Shown: positions 22,701-30,316, counted from the first letter of the stretch. The stretch: 31,483 nt of DNA from JBPCPM01 sp050999155 (GCA_050999155.1 JBPCPM010000163.1:1-31483); one strand, 5' to 3'. Made by a program: numbers and translations. Notes: generated by a model from the letters alone, not told the origin.

Positions 22701-23660
22701 CTAGGAGAGCGCCGAGGCGGGCTGGAGCTCGGTGACAGTGACGCTGGAGCGCAGGCGATCGGCCTCGCGCAGCTCCAGCGCACCGGCCCCGAAGTGCTGG
22801 GTCGACTGGGCCCCGCAGGCCACGCCGAAGGCGAGTGCCTCCTCGGAACTCTCGCCGCGGTACCGGGCGGCCACGTAGCCCGCGAGCAGGGCGTCGCCCG
22901 ATCCCACGGCGGCCACCGTCTCCAGCGGATCGATCTCCACGCGCACGACCTTTGGGCCGTCCTCGCCGCGCAGCAGGGCAAGGCAGCCGCGCTCGTTGGT
23001 GATGACCGCCTCCCGGGCGCCCAGGCGGGTGAGCTCGTGCAGGCCGTTGACCGTCTCGGCCTGGTCGTTGAACTCGTAGCCGACGACCTCCTCGGCCTCG
23101 ATGACGTTCGGGGTAACGATGTCCGGCCCGGCGCGCAGCACCGCCCGCAGCGGGTCGCCCCAGGTGTCGACGACGGTCAGCAGGCCGAAGCCACGCAACC
23201 GCGAGACCAGCGTGGCGTAGATGTCCGCCGGGACGTTGGGCGGCGTGCTGCCGGCCAGGACGCACACATCCGCGCCCTGGGCGAGGTACAGGAGCTTGTC
23301 CACGAAACGATCGAGCTCGTCGGCGTCGACGTGGGGCCCGCGCTCGTTGATCTCGGTCTGCTCGCCCGACGTCGGATCCACGATGGCGGTGTTGGTCCGG
23401 GTCTCCTCACGGATCCGCAGAAAGTCGTTGAGGATTGACTCCTCGGTGAGCCGCTCGACCATCCGCGTCCCGGTCGGCCCTCCGGCGAGCCCCGTGGCGA
23501 TGACGGGTCGCCCGAGCAGCTTCAGGGCGCGAGCGACGTTCACGCCCTTGCCGCCCGCCGACGCGTGCTGTTCGACCACGCGGTGGCGGCGGCCTCGCTG
23601 GAAACTCGGCACCGCGACGTTGCGGTCGATTGCTGCGTTGAGGGTGACGGTGAGGATCAC
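22701..23660 (-). CDS. 1-phosphofructokinase-family sugar kinase (PfkB family)
   Basis: A 319-residue ribokinase-fold kinase of the LacC/FruK type. The N-terminus ILTVTLNAAIDRN is typical of 1-phosphofructokinases, GGKGVNVARALKLLG is the PfkB signature 1, and D256 in AAVGSGDALLAGYVA is the catalytic base. It probably phosphorylates fructose-1-phosphate or tagatose-6-phosphate; no PTS gene or aldolase is nearby to decide. The GTG start overlaps the stop of the carboxypeptidase gene (GTGA at 23660-23657), so it is translationally coupled to a cell-wall gene, which is an unusual partner. It ends 84 bases before guaB3. Confidence 0.9.
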   Translation of the reverse strand: MILTVTLNAAIDRNVAVPSFQRGRRHRVVEQHASAGGKGVNVARALKLLGRPVIATGLAGGPTGTRMVERLTEESILNDFLRIREETRTNTAIVDPTSGEQTEINERGPHVDADELDRFVDKLLYLAQGADVCVLAGSTPPNVPADIYATLVSRLRGFGLLTVVDTWGDPLRAVLRAGPDIVTPNVIEAEEVVGYEFNDQAETVNGLHELTRLGAREAVITNERGCLALLRGEDGPKVVRVEIDPLETVAAVGSGDALLAGYVAARYRGESSEEALAFGVACGAQSTQHFGAGALELREADRLRSSVTVTELQPASALS

Positions 23661-24895
23661 GCCGGTTCAGGCCTCCGTGGCGGTCTGCGAGGCGGCGATC
23701 GCCGCCTTCGGACAACGCGGAAGAAAACGGTCCCTGCCCCGACCACAATAGCCGCGCCAACGACGACGATCCACCCACCCAGGCGATCGACCAGCGACGG
23801 GGCGTCGACCTGGCGCGCGGCGAGCAACCCGACCTCGGCCTGAGGCTCACCGTCGACGAAGACCTCGACCCGGCCGAGCTGCTCACCCTCGGCGATCGGC
23901 CCCTCAAGCACGAGCGGCGCGTCGACACGGGTGCGGATCTGCTGGCCGAACCGCACGGTCACCGGGGCGCTGCTCGCAGCGCGCAGCGCGAGCGGCTCGT
24001 CGGAGTGGCGCAGCGCGCGGCGGGTGACCTCGGAGTCGCGCGTGACCGGGGTCCGGCGCCGGTAGCGCGAGAAGCCGTAGCGCAGCAGCTTCAGGGACTC
24101 CTCGTCGCGGGCCTGCTCGCTGGGAGCCCCGAGCACGACGGAGATCAGGTTCACGCTGCGTTGCGTGCCCGACCCCACAAGCACCCATCCTGCGCGCTGC
24201 GTATGGCCGGTCTTGACCCCGCTGACCCAGTCGAACCGGCGCAGCAGGCGGTTGCGGGTGTCGACCGTGCGGGTCGTGCGGCTGGAGCGAAGCTTCCGCC
24301 GCTCGGTGTCGACGATGCGGCGCAGCAGCGCGTCGCTGCGCAGCTCGCGCGCCATCTTCGCGAGATCGAGGGCCGACGAGCGGTGGCCGGGCTCATCGAG
24401 GCCGATCGGATTGCGAAAGCTCGAAGCCGTAAGCCCGAGCGCATCGGCCTCGTCGTTCATGGCGTCGACGAAAGCCTCCTCGGAGCCCGAGACCGCCTCG
24501 GCCAGGGTGACCGCGGCATCGTTCGCGCTCTCGAGCATCAGCGCGTAGAGCAGGTCGCGCACCCGCATCCGTTCGCCGGGGCGCAGATCGATCTTGGACT
24601 CGATCGGATTGGCCTCATAGTCGGCGGCCGGGACGCGCCGGTCGGCGGGCAGCCCCCTGCGGGCCAACAGCGCCGTCATCACCTTGGTGGCACTGGCGAT
24701 CCGCAACGGGGTCGAGGCCTGGGTGCTGTCGATCACCTCCCCGCTGTCGGCGTCCATCAGCACCCAGGCACGGGCGTCGAGCTCCGGAGCGGCCGCGCTC
24801 GCGCCGGGCGCCGCGAGGGCCAGCGTGATCGATGCAGCGGCCAGCGTGGAGAGGACGGCGTGCGCCCACCGCCTGCCGACCGGGAACCCGGAGAT
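23657..24895 (-). CDS. D-alanyl-D-alanine carboxypeptidase (PBP5-type, S11), probable ATC start
   Basis: A membrane-anchored DD-carboxypeptidase that trims the terminal D-Ala of wall peptides. The three active-site motifs are intact: S68-A-T-K71, S123-A-N125 and K228-T-G230. A beta-rich PBP5 C-terminal domain follows, then a hydrophobic segment (GGWIVVVGAAIVVGAG) and an Arg-rich tail. The frame runs back through a clear signal peptide (GRRWAH, then an Ala/Leu-rich core and PGASAAA), yet no ATG, GTG or TTG occurs between the lysM TAG (24901-24899) and an internal GTG at 24763, which lies after the signal sequence. GGGAG followed six bases later by ATC at 24895 is the best start. A G-for-C change would make it ATG, so a sequence error is also possible. 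Confidence 0.88.
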   Translation of the reverse strand: MSGFPVGRRWAHAVLSTLAAASITLALAAPGASAAAPELDARAWVLMDADSGEVIDSTQASTPLRIASATKVMTALLARRGLPADRRVPAADYEANPIESKIDLRPGERMRVRDLLYALMLESANDAAVTLAEAVSGSEEAFVDAMNDEADALGLTASSFRNPIGLDEPGHRSSALDLAKMARELRSDALLRRIVDTERRKLRSSRTTRTVDTRNRLLRRFDWVSGVKTGHTQRAGWVLVGSGTQRSVNLISVVLGAPSEQARDEESLKLLRYGFSRYRRRTPVTRDSEVTRRALRHSDEPLALRAASSAPVTVRFGQQIRTRVDAPLVLEGPIAEGEQLGRVEVFVDGEPQAEVGLLAARQVDAPSLVDRLGGWIVVVGAAIVVGAGTVFFRVVRRRRSPPRRPPRRPEPA

Positions 24896-24898
24896 CGG

Positions 24899-25240
24899 CT
24901 ACTCCCGCAGCTTGATCCGCTGGCCGGAGATCAGGGCCTGCGGGTCGAGGTCCGGGTTGCGCTCCAGCAGGTCGTCGGTCGGAATGCCGGTCTTCTGCGA
25001 GATCTGCTCGAAGCTGTCGCCGGGCTTGACCACGTAGGTCTCGTTCGGCGTGGTCGAGGTGCGGCTCGTCGAGGTGCTGGTCTTCTCGCGCTCGGTCGTG
25101 GTGGCCTGGGCGTCGGTCTCGGCCGAGCCCCCGCCGTCGGAGCCGCCGAGCGACGAACCGACCACGACGAGCACGGCCACCACCGCACCGAGCAGGGCGG
25201 CGGGGGCGAGGTAGCGACTGACGTTGGCGGAGTCAGGCAT
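24899..25240 (-). CDS. Single-pass membrane LysM protein
   Basis: A 113-residue protein with a hydrophobic segment at about residues 11-28 (LAPAALLGAVVAVLVVVG), a Gly/Ser/Thr-rich linker and one C-terminal LysM domain (about residues 69-112: TYVVKPGDSFEQISQKTGIP, then LLERNPDLDPQALISGQRIKL). LysM binds GlcNAc-containing peptidoglycan outside the membrane. The next gene is a carboxypeptidase three bases away in the same frame, separated only by TAG, CCG, then its ATC start, so the two probably act on the same wall region. The ATG has no Shine-Dalgarno, but TACCAT lies eight bases upstream. Confidence 0.88.
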   Translation of the reverse strand: MPDSANVSRYLAPAALLGAVVAVLVVVGSSLGGSDGGGSAETDAQATTTEREKTSTSTSRTSTTPNETYVVKPGDSFEQISQKTGIPTDDLLERNPDLDPQALISGQRIKLRE

Positions 25241-25248
25241 TGGAGCGG

Positions 25249-25254
25249 ATGGTA
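25249..25254 (-). promoter_or_regulatory. Putative -10 hexamer (TACCAT) of the lysM-carboxypeptidase-pfkB operon
   Basis: TACCAT on the minus strand ends eight bases before the lysM ATG at 25240, with no ribosome binding site between. A leaderless transcript is predicted. Confidence 0.4.
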
Positions 25255-25276
25255 CCCGCAGCGGCGAAAGGCCCTG

Positions 25277-26182
25277 CTACCGGCCACCTACGGCCCACAC
25301 GGCGGCGCGCAGATCCTCAGCCGCTCGCAGGGGATCGGGGGCCTGAGCGATCGAGCGCGATACCGGGACCAGCGCCGCGGCCGGCTCGCCGCCGAACAGG
25401 GGCCCGAGGTCTTCGGGCAGGCCGCCTTGGGCCCCGATCCCGGGGACCAGGAAGATCGCCCGGGGGGCGAGCGCGCGCAGCTGCTCGAAGCGGTCGGGCG
25501 CCGTCGCCCCCACCACGGCGCCCATGCCCGTGAGCGACCCGGACCCCGGCAGCCGATCGCCGAGCCGGTCGACCATTGCGGCCAGGCGGCGGTGCAGGGG
25601 CTCGGAACCGGTGTCCTGGATGGCGCCGGCCCCGGGGTTGGAGGTGCGGACGAGCGCGAACAGGCCTCCGCCGTGGGCCGCGGCCACCTCGACGAACGGC
25701 TCGAGGGCGTCCTCCCCGAGCATCGGGTTGACGGTGGCGGCGTCGGCGCCCAGACCTCCCGCCGACCCCCACGGGGTCGGTGTGCCGCCGAACATCGCCT
25801 GGCCGTAGGCGCGGGCGGTCACGGGTACATCGCCGCGTTTGCCGTCGGCGACGACCAGCAGCCCCGCGGCCCTCGCGCTCTCGCTGACGTCGAGCAGGGC
25901 CTGCCAGCCCGGCGGGCCGAGACGCTCGAAACAGGCGACCTGGGGCTTGATGGCGACGCAGACGTCGCCCACGGTCTCGATGAGCTCGCGGCAGTGCTCG
26001 GTGATCGCGGCCGCCGCGCGCACGGTCGGCGGCTCGTTCACGAGGGCCTCGCCCACCCGGTGCCCGCGTTCTGTGAGCGCCGACGGATCGGGGTCGAGGC
26101 CGAGGCACAGCTGGCTCCCCCGGGCGCGGACGAGGGCGCCAAGCCGGTCGGCGAACGGCGTGGTGTGCCCTTCGGGGTTCAT
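25277..26182 (-). CDS. pyrF: Orotidine-5'-phosphate decarboxylase (type 2)
   Basis: A 301-residue OMP decarboxylase, last step of UMP synthesis. The length and the LCLGLDPDPS opening match the longer type 2 group found in actinobacteria and Myxococcus. The catalytic D113-G-K115-R-G-D118 cluster is intact, preceded by AIKPQVACFE and followed by TVNPMLGEDALEPF and VPGIGAQGG (phosphate loop). The ATG at 26182 has GGAGG five bases upstream; a TTG four codons earlier is ruled less likely because it would overlap that site. It lies away from other pyr genes, between HU and the lysM operon. Confidence 0.95.
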   Translation of the reverse strand: MNPEGHTTPFADRLGALVRARGSQLCLGLDPDPSALTERGHRVGEALVNEPPTVRAAAAITEHCRELIETVGDVCVAIKPQVACFERLGPPGWQALLDVSESARAAGLLVVADGKRGDVPVTARAYGQAMFGGTPTPWGSAGGLGADAATVNPMLGEDALEPFVEVAAAHGGGLFALVRTSNPGAGAIQDTGSEPLHRRLAAMVDRLGDRLPGSGSLTGMGAVVGATAPDRFEQLRALAPRAIFLVPGIGAQGGLPEDLGPLFGGEPAAALVPVSRSIAQAPDPLRAAEDLRAAVWAVGGR

Positions 26183-26196
26183 CGGTGCCTCCAACC

Positions 26197-26234
26197 GGCA
26201 ACGGGCCCCGGCACTGCTGCCGGGGCCCGTTGCC
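26197..26234. terminator. Perfect 17-bp hairpin between HU and pyrF
   Basis: GGCAACGGGCCCCGGCA and its exact complement flank a CTGC loop. It lies 30 bases after the HU stop and only 14 bases before the pyrF start. No T tract follows, but the stem is extremely stable and is the best candidate terminator for the HU gene. It could also affect pyrF translation, because its 3' end (minus strand) nearly touches the GGAGG. Confidence 0.6.
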
Positions 26235-26264
26235 AGACGTCAGAGCTGTCTCCTGCAGGGAGGG

Positions 26265-26543
26265 TCAGGACTTCTTGACCGCGTCCTTGAGGCCGGCACC
26301 AGCCGAGAACTTCGGGACCTTGGAGGCCGCGATCTGGATCTTCTCGCCGGTCTGGGGGTTGACGCCCTGGCGGGCACCCCGGTGGCTGACGGTGAACTTC
26401 CCGAACCCGGTGAGGTTGATGTCCCCGCCGCGCTTGAGGGTGTCGGTGATGGTCTCCAGCACCGCGTCGACCGCTGCTCCTGCTTCCTGCTTGCCGAGGT
26501 CGGCCCCGTCGGCCACTGCGTCCACGAATTCAGACTTGTTCAC
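26265..26543 (-). CDS. HU-family DNA-binding protein
   Basis: A 92-residue nucleoid protein of standard HU length. It begins VNKSEFVDAVADGADL, has the INLTGFGKFTVSHRGARQGVNPQTGE signature with the DNA-intercalating loop, and ends with IAASKVPKFSAGAGLKDAV. It lacks the long Lys/Ala tail of mycobacterial HupB. The start is GTG at 26543 with AAGGAGGGAG upstream; CTCCT and AGGAG at 26555-26568 could fold a small hairpin over that site. It is probably monocistronic: TACGGT (26606-26601, minus strand) about 57 bases upstream may be its -10, and a strong hairpin follows the stop. Confidence 0.96.
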   Translation of the reverse strand: MNKSEFVDAVADGADLGKQEAGAAVDAVLETITDTLKRGGDINLTGFGKFTVSHRGARQGVNPQTGEKIQIAASKVPKFSAGAGLKDAVKKS

Positions 26544-26675
26544 TGTGGTTCTCCCTCCTTCAGAGGAGTCGAGCCCTTGTTTGGGCCTGATTCGCGCGGC
26601 ACCGTACCAGCGCCTGAGGACGGCAGCGGTGCGAATCGCGCATCGTTGTGCGGAGTTTGGGGGTTTCCTCCCCCC

Positions 26676-26701
26676 GGTGGGGGTCCGCACGGAGCCCCAC
26701 C
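26676..26701 (-). terminator. Hairpin after the Roadblock gene pair
   Basis: GGTGGGG and CCCCACC pair, with an inner TCCG/CGGA stem across one mismatch, right after the stop of the 69-residue gene. No T tract follows on the minus strand, so termination is only probable. Confidence 0.4.
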
Positions 26702-26703
26702 GC

Positions 26704-26913
26704 TCAGCGACGTGACAGGTCGTGGAGCTCGGCGGCGGTGCGAAACAGGGCCCGGCCCTCGGGATCGTCGGCGCTCCGGGCGACGCTGCGGCCGTCGGCG
26801 CAGGTGACCCGGGCAAAGGGCTGCCCCCCGGCCTTGCGGCCCCGCAGGTACGCCTGGGCCTCCTCGCGCACCGACGTGGCGCGGGCCAGCAGCGACCGGT
26901 CCCAGCTGCTCAT
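26704..26913 (-). CDS. Small protein of unknown function coupled to a Roadblock-like protein
   Basis: A 69-residue basic protein whose ATG overlaps the stop of the preceding gene (ATGA at 26913-26910). The sequence SWDRSLLARATSVREEAQAYLRG is probably helical, followed by a short strand-rich piece (FARVTCADGRSVARSADD) and a helix (ALFRTAAELHDL). I do not recognise a family. Tight coupling to the Roadblock-like protein suggests the two products form a complex, but there is no motif to say what they do. Confidence 0.65.
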   Translation of the reverse strand: MSSWDRSLLARATSVREEAQAYLRGRKAGGQPFARVTCADGRSVARSADDPEGRALFRTAAELHDLSRR

Positions 26914-27275
26914 GGGTCCCGGACCGTCGCGCCGGTGATCCGGATGATCTCGGCGTCGAGATCGCGCAGCATCTGGCGCAGGTCGTGGCTGAGCAGGGAG
27001 GCCAGGGCGAACCGCTCGGCGGTCGCCACCGCCGCCAATGCGCCATGGCGCACGGCGAAGACGTCGCCGTCCTGGGTGGCGACGTGGACCCGGTCGGCCT
27101 GGTCGGGCGCGGCCTCGTCGGCGGCCGAGAGGAAGGCCGACGCGGCCAAAGCCCAGTGGTCGAGGCCACCCGAGGCGGCAAGAGGGACATCGGCGGCTCC
27201 CAGGACCGTGGCGCCGCGGATCTCCGGGCTGCGCTCGCACAGGCGCTCCAGCAGGCGCGCGGCGGCTTCGGTCAC
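26910..27275 (-). CDS. Roadblock/LC7-like protein
   Basis: A 121-residue protein with the alternating helix-strand order of Roadblock/LC7 domains: an N-terminal helix (TEAAARLLERLCE), GATVLGAADVPLAASGG, a long Ala-rich helix, VHVATQDGDVFAVRHG and a C-terminal RFALASLLSHDLRQMLRDL helix. Such domains (as in MglB) bind small GTPases or dimerise, but no GTPase gene is in the window. An ATG at 27347 is in frame, but the added codons have poor GC3 and would overlap the divergent gene at 27320. The GTG at 27275 is preferred, and TATTGT at 27314-27309 could be its -10. Confidence 0.72.
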   Translation of the reverse strand: MTEAAARLLERLCERSPEIRGATVLGAADVPLAASGGLDHWALAASAFLSAADEAAPDQADRVHVATQDGDVFAVRHGALAAVATAERFALASLLSHDLRQMLRDLDAEIIRITGATVRDP

Positions 27276-27319
27276 ATCGGGGTGTGCAGCGGCGTCCGCG
27301 ATCGCGTCACAATAGAGCC

Positions 27320-27469
27320 ATGCGTGAGTCGAATCTGGCACGGACATCGTGGATCGGCGTCGTGGTGATCTGCATCGTGGCGGTACCGCTGCTGCTGTTC
27401 AACGGCTACACGGGCTACGGCGTGGTCGTGGCCGCCGTCGGCGCTGCTGCCGCCGTCAACCTGACCTGA
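27320..27469 (+). CDS. Small two-helix membrane protein
   Basis: A 49-residue protein with two hydrophobic segments, WIGVVVICIVAVPLLLF and VVVAAVGAAAAV, separated by NGYTGYG. A basic N-terminal MRESNLART would stay in the cytoplasm. It is divergent from the Roadblock gene and too small for most automated calls. No family is recognised. The good membrane pattern and clean start and stop support it as real, but independent evidence is lacking. Confidence 0.6.
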   Translation: MRESNLARTSWIGVVVICIVAVPLLLFNGYTGYGVVVAAVGAAAAVNLT

Positions 27470-27500
27470 GCGCAGGCGGGCCCGCCCGGCACCCGTCAGC

Positions 27501-28502
27501 TCAGCCGCTGCGAAAGAGCTCGTCGGCGGCGTCGCCGTGATCGCGCACCGATCCCTCCGGCTCGAGGTGGATCAACACGTCGGCGTCACCGAGTGCCGCC
27601 TCGATGGCGGCCTGGAGCCGGTGGCCGATGCCGTGCGCCGCCTCCAGGGTGGTGCCGGCCTCGAACTGGAGGTGGAGGTCCACGTGCCGCCGCGCCCCCG
27701 CCCGGCGAGCCCGGAGCTTGTGGTAGCCGACGACCTCGGGCGGACGCTCGGTTGCGATCGCCTGCTCGACGAGATCGAGCTCGTGGGCCGGTGCCTCGTC
27801 GACGAGGACGCGGCCCGAACGGCTGAGGATGCGCAGACCGGCCACGACGATCGCCGCCGCCACCCCCAGAGCGATCACGGAGTCAAGCCACACGGCTCCG
27901 GTGATCTGGACCACGACGAGCCCCACGAGGACCCCGGCGGACGTGAGCGCATCCGCCCGCAGGTGGGCCGCATCACCCTCCAGCGCCGGTGACCCGTACC
28001 GGCGGGCCGTCCGCCCGAGGTAGGCCGAGACGATGACGTTGGCCACCAGCGCGAACGCGACCACGGCGATGCCGAAGCCGAGCTGCTCGATCTCCCCATT
28101 GTCGTTGAGGCGGCGAGCCGACTCGAAGACGATGATGCCCGCGCCGACGAGGATCAGCATGCCCTCGATCAGGGCCGCGAGATGCTCGACCTTCTCGTGG
28201 CCATAGGGGTGGTCGTAGTCGGCCGGCTGATCGGCCTTGCGCACCGACACGAACGCGACCACCGATGCGAGCAGGTCGACGGCGGAGTGCAGCGCTTCGG
28301 TGAGGATGGCCAGCGAGCCGGTGATGACGCCCGCGATGATCTTCAGGGCGACCAACAGGCTGTTGGAGGCAATCGACAGCGCGGCGGCCCCCGCCTTGGG
28401 TCCGCCCAGCGTGCCCGGTCCGATCACGCCCCCGACCCAGGAGCGGTCGCGGTCGCCCGCCCCTCGGTCGGTGCTCCGCCGCCCGCCCTCCGAGCCGGTC
28501 AT
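27501..28502 (-). CDS. Cation diffusion facilitator (CDF) family metal transporter
   Basis: A 333-residue CDF exporter. Six membrane segments lie between residues about 38 and 240, and the metal site is H72-x3-D76 on helix 2 (TEALHSAVD) and H180-x3-D184 on helix 5 (HLRADALTS). The H/D pattern is usual for Zn-selective members. HPYGHEKVEHLAAL is the typical loop after helix 2, and the C-terminal cytoplasmic domain has HKLRARRAG, HVDLHLQF and DADVLIHLEPE. It exports divalent metal in exchange for protons. The ATG overlaps the rdgB stop (ATGA at 28502-28499), coupling it to rph-rdgB. The first 35 residues are polar and family-atypical. Confidence 0.93.
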   Translation of the reverse strand: MTGSEGGRRSTDRGAGDRDRSWVGGVIGPGTLGGPKAGAAALSIASNSLLVALKIIAGVITGSLAILTEALHSAVDLLASVVAFVSVRKADQPADYDHPYGHEKVEHLAALIEGMLILVGAGIIVFESARRLNDNGEIEQLGFGIAVVAFALVANVIVSAYLGRTARRYGSPALEGDAAHLRADALTSAGVLVGLVVVQITGAVWLDSVIALGVAAAIVVAGLRILSRSGRVLVDEAPAHELDLVEQAIATERPPEVVGYHKLRARRAGARRHVDLHLQFEAGTTLEAAHGIGHRLQAAIEAALGDADVLIHLEPEGSVRDHGDAADELFRSG

Positions 28503-29092
28503 CCCGCGTCCCCGCCCAGCAGAGCGGCGAGCGTGCGGGCCGCCCGCCCGCGGTGGCTGATCGCGTGCTTCTCGGCCGCCGAGAGCTCGGCCATCGTGCG
28601 GTGGTCGTCGGGGCCGGTGTCGCCGGGCACGAAGGCCGGGTCGTACCCGAAGCCTCCGTCGCCGCGCTGCCGGTCGGTCAGCCGCCCCTCGCACCGGCCC
28701 TCGGCCGTCAGCTCCTGGTCTGAGTCGACGTAGGCCAGCACGCACACGTAGGCGACCGACCGGTCGCCGTCCGCCTCGGCCACCTCGCGCATCAGCAACG
28801 CGAGGTTCTCCTCGTCTGTGGCCTGCGGACCGGCGTAGCGGGCCGATCGCACCCCGGGCCGCCCGCCGAGCGCAGCGGCCGCGATACCCGAATCGTCGGC
28901 CAGGGTCGGCAGCCCCGTCGCCGCGTGGGCAGCGCGTGCCTTGATCAGGGCGTTGGCCGCGAACGTCTCGCCCGTCTCCGGGGGCAGCTGCACGTCATCG
29001 GCCAGCGGCTCGAGCCGGCGGTCGCCGAAGATCTCGGCCAGCTCGCGCACCTTGTGCGGGTTGCGCGTCGCCAGGACGGTACGCGCGGCCAC
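28499..29092 (-). CDS. rdgB: Non-canonical purine NTP pyrophosphatase (RdgB/HAM1)
   Basis: A 197-residue enzyme that hydrolyses ITP, dITP and XTP to keep them out of nucleic acids. The signature LATRNPHKVRELAEIF, the catalytic LADDSGI (D66, D67), GGRPGVRSARYAG and the C-terminal FGYDPAFVP and SHRGRA blocks are all present. The GTG start has GAGGGG six bases upstream, overlapping the stop of rph. The rph-rdgB pair is a common actinobacterial arrangement. Confidence 0.96.
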   Translation of the reverse strand: MAARTVLATRNPHKVRELAEIFGDRRLEPLADDVQLPPETGETFAANALIKARAAHAATGLPTLADDSGIAAAALGGRPGVRSARYAGPQATDEENLALLMREVAEADGDRSVAYVCVLAYVDSDQELTAEGRCEGRLTDRQRGDGGFGYDPAFVPGDTGPDDHRTMAELSAAEKHAISHRGRAARTLAALLGGDAG

Positions 29093-29102
29093 CGTCGGCC
29101 CC

Positions 29103-29834
29103 TCAGGCGCCGGCGGCCTCGAGGGCCGCGAGCTGCGCCTCGCGCAAGCGGTCTATCCCCGCCGCGGCCAGGGCGAGCAGGTCGTCGAGCGCGGTGCGGG
29201 CCAGCGGCGTGCGCTCGGCCGTTGCCTGCACCTCCACCAGCCCCCCGTCGTCGGTCATGACCACGTTCGCGTCGACCTCCGCGCTGGAGTCCTCGGGATA
29301 GTCGAGATCGCACAGCGCCCGGCCGTCGACCATTCCCACGCTCACGGCGGCCACCGACCCGGTGAGGGCGTTGCGGGCGACCGAGCCGTCACCCATCAAC
29401 GGCGCGAGCGCGTGGCACAGGGCGACGTAGCCGCCGGTGATGGCCGCGCACCGGGTCCCGCCGTCGGCCTGCAGCACGTCGCAGTCGATGGCGACCTGCC
29501 GCTCGCCCAGCCCCTTGAGGTCGACCACGGCGCGCAGCGAGCGGCCGATGAGCCGCTGGATCTCGACCGAGCGGCCGTCCTGCTTGCCGCGGGAGATGTC
29601 GCGGGCCTTGCGCTCTCCGGTGGAGGCGGGCAGCATCGCGTACTCGGCGGTGACCCAGCCCTTGCCGGATCCGGCCAGCCAGCGGGGCACGCGGTCGGTG
29701 ATGCTCGCGGTACAGATAACCCGCGTCTCGCCCAGCGAGATCAGCGCCGACCCGTCCGCGCTGCGCACGAATCCGACCTCGATCTCCACCGGACGCAATC
29801 CGCCCGCATCGCGTTCGTAGCTGCGCCCGCCCAT
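29103..29834 (-). CDS. rph: Ribonuclease PH
   Basis: A 243-residue phosphorolytic 3'-5' exoribonuclease that trims tRNA 3' ends. Recognisable segments are RPVEIEVGFVRSADGSALI, GETRVICTASI, GWVTAEYAMLPAST, GRSVEIQRLIGRSLRAVVDL, RQVAIDCDVLQADGGTRCAAI and the LCDLDYPEDSSAEVDANVV block. Length is full. GGGAG precedes the ATG by nine bases. It begins the rph-rdgB-CDF transcript. Confidence 0.96.
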   Translation of the reverse strand: MGGRSYERDAGGLRPVEIEVGFVRSADGSALISLGETRVICTASITDRVPRWLAGSGKGWVTAEYAMLPASTGERKARDISRGKQDGRSVEIQRLIGRSLRAVVDLKGLGERQVAIDCDVLQADGGTRCAAITGGYVALCHALAPLMGDGSVARNALTGSVAAVSVGMVDGRALCDLDYPEDSSAEVDANVVMTDDGGLVEVQATAERTPLARTALDDLLALAAAGIDRLREAQLAALEAAGA

Positions 29835-29879
29835 GGCCGCAGTCTCCCAGAGAGCCCGGGCCCACGGCCCGGAGCGTGG

Positions 29880-29925
29880 TCCGCCCGGCCGGGCCGGCGT
29901 CCGTGCCGGGCCGGGGGCGGGCGGA
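29880..29925 (-). terminator. GC-rich hairpin after the pilin gene
   Basis: TCCGCCC and GGGCGGA close a stem whose inner part pairs CCGGCC with GGCCGG-type runs around a GTCCGT loop, with mismatches. It lies just after the pilin stop and before rph. No T tract is present. Confidence 0.5.
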
Positions 29926-29927
29926 GC

Positions 29928-30173
29928 TCAGCGGAACGTGACCTTCTGGATGGCCTGCTTGATCTTCTGGGTGATGGCCAAGGCGAGATCCTTGCCGCCC
30001 TCGCCGTTGAAGCTGCCCATCGCCTTGATCATCCCGACCATCAGCAGGGCGACGAGCAGGATCAGCCCGACGTACTCCACGGTGCCCTGGCCACGGGGAT
30101 CGGCCAGGCGCCGGCGCACCCCGCCGGCCGCCCAGACGAGATTGGCGTAGGCGACTGCCGCAACTGCGTTCAT
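29928..30173 (-). CDS. Flp-type pilin precursor
   Basis: An 81-residue prepilin. The class III cleavage motif is perfect: G28 followed by Q29, with E33 and Y34 (G, then QGTVEY), after a basic leader ending RRRLADPRG. A hydrophobic stretch VGLILLVALLMVGMIKAM follows, then a short polar C-terminal part. Flp pilins are cut by a TadV-like peptidase and assembled into thin fibres by the Tad system. No other tad gene is in the window, so this is an orphan copy. GGAGG precedes the ATG by eight bases. It has its own terminator-like hairpin and no coupling to rph. Confidence 0.85.
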   Translation of the reverse strand: MNAVAAVAYANLVWAAGGVRRRLADPRGQGTVEYVGLILLVALLMVGMIKAMGSFNGEGGKDLALAITQKIKQAIQKVTFR

Positions 30174-30316
30174 CGAATGCTCCTCCGTCGTTGACCCGAT
30201 CCATGCTCGGCGGCGCCGGTACACGTGAGGTCCACCGACCGTGCCGGGGGTGTGACGAGCCCGTTCCGGGCGCCGTGCGCCGCCGTGTCCCGGCGGGCCG
30301 TCGCCCGGGCGGTGGG

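Noticed and set aside
27475..27486. GGCGGGCCCGCC palindrome between convergent genes
   Set aside because: Only twelve bases, no loop of reasonable size and no T tract; expected by chance in DNA this GC-rich.
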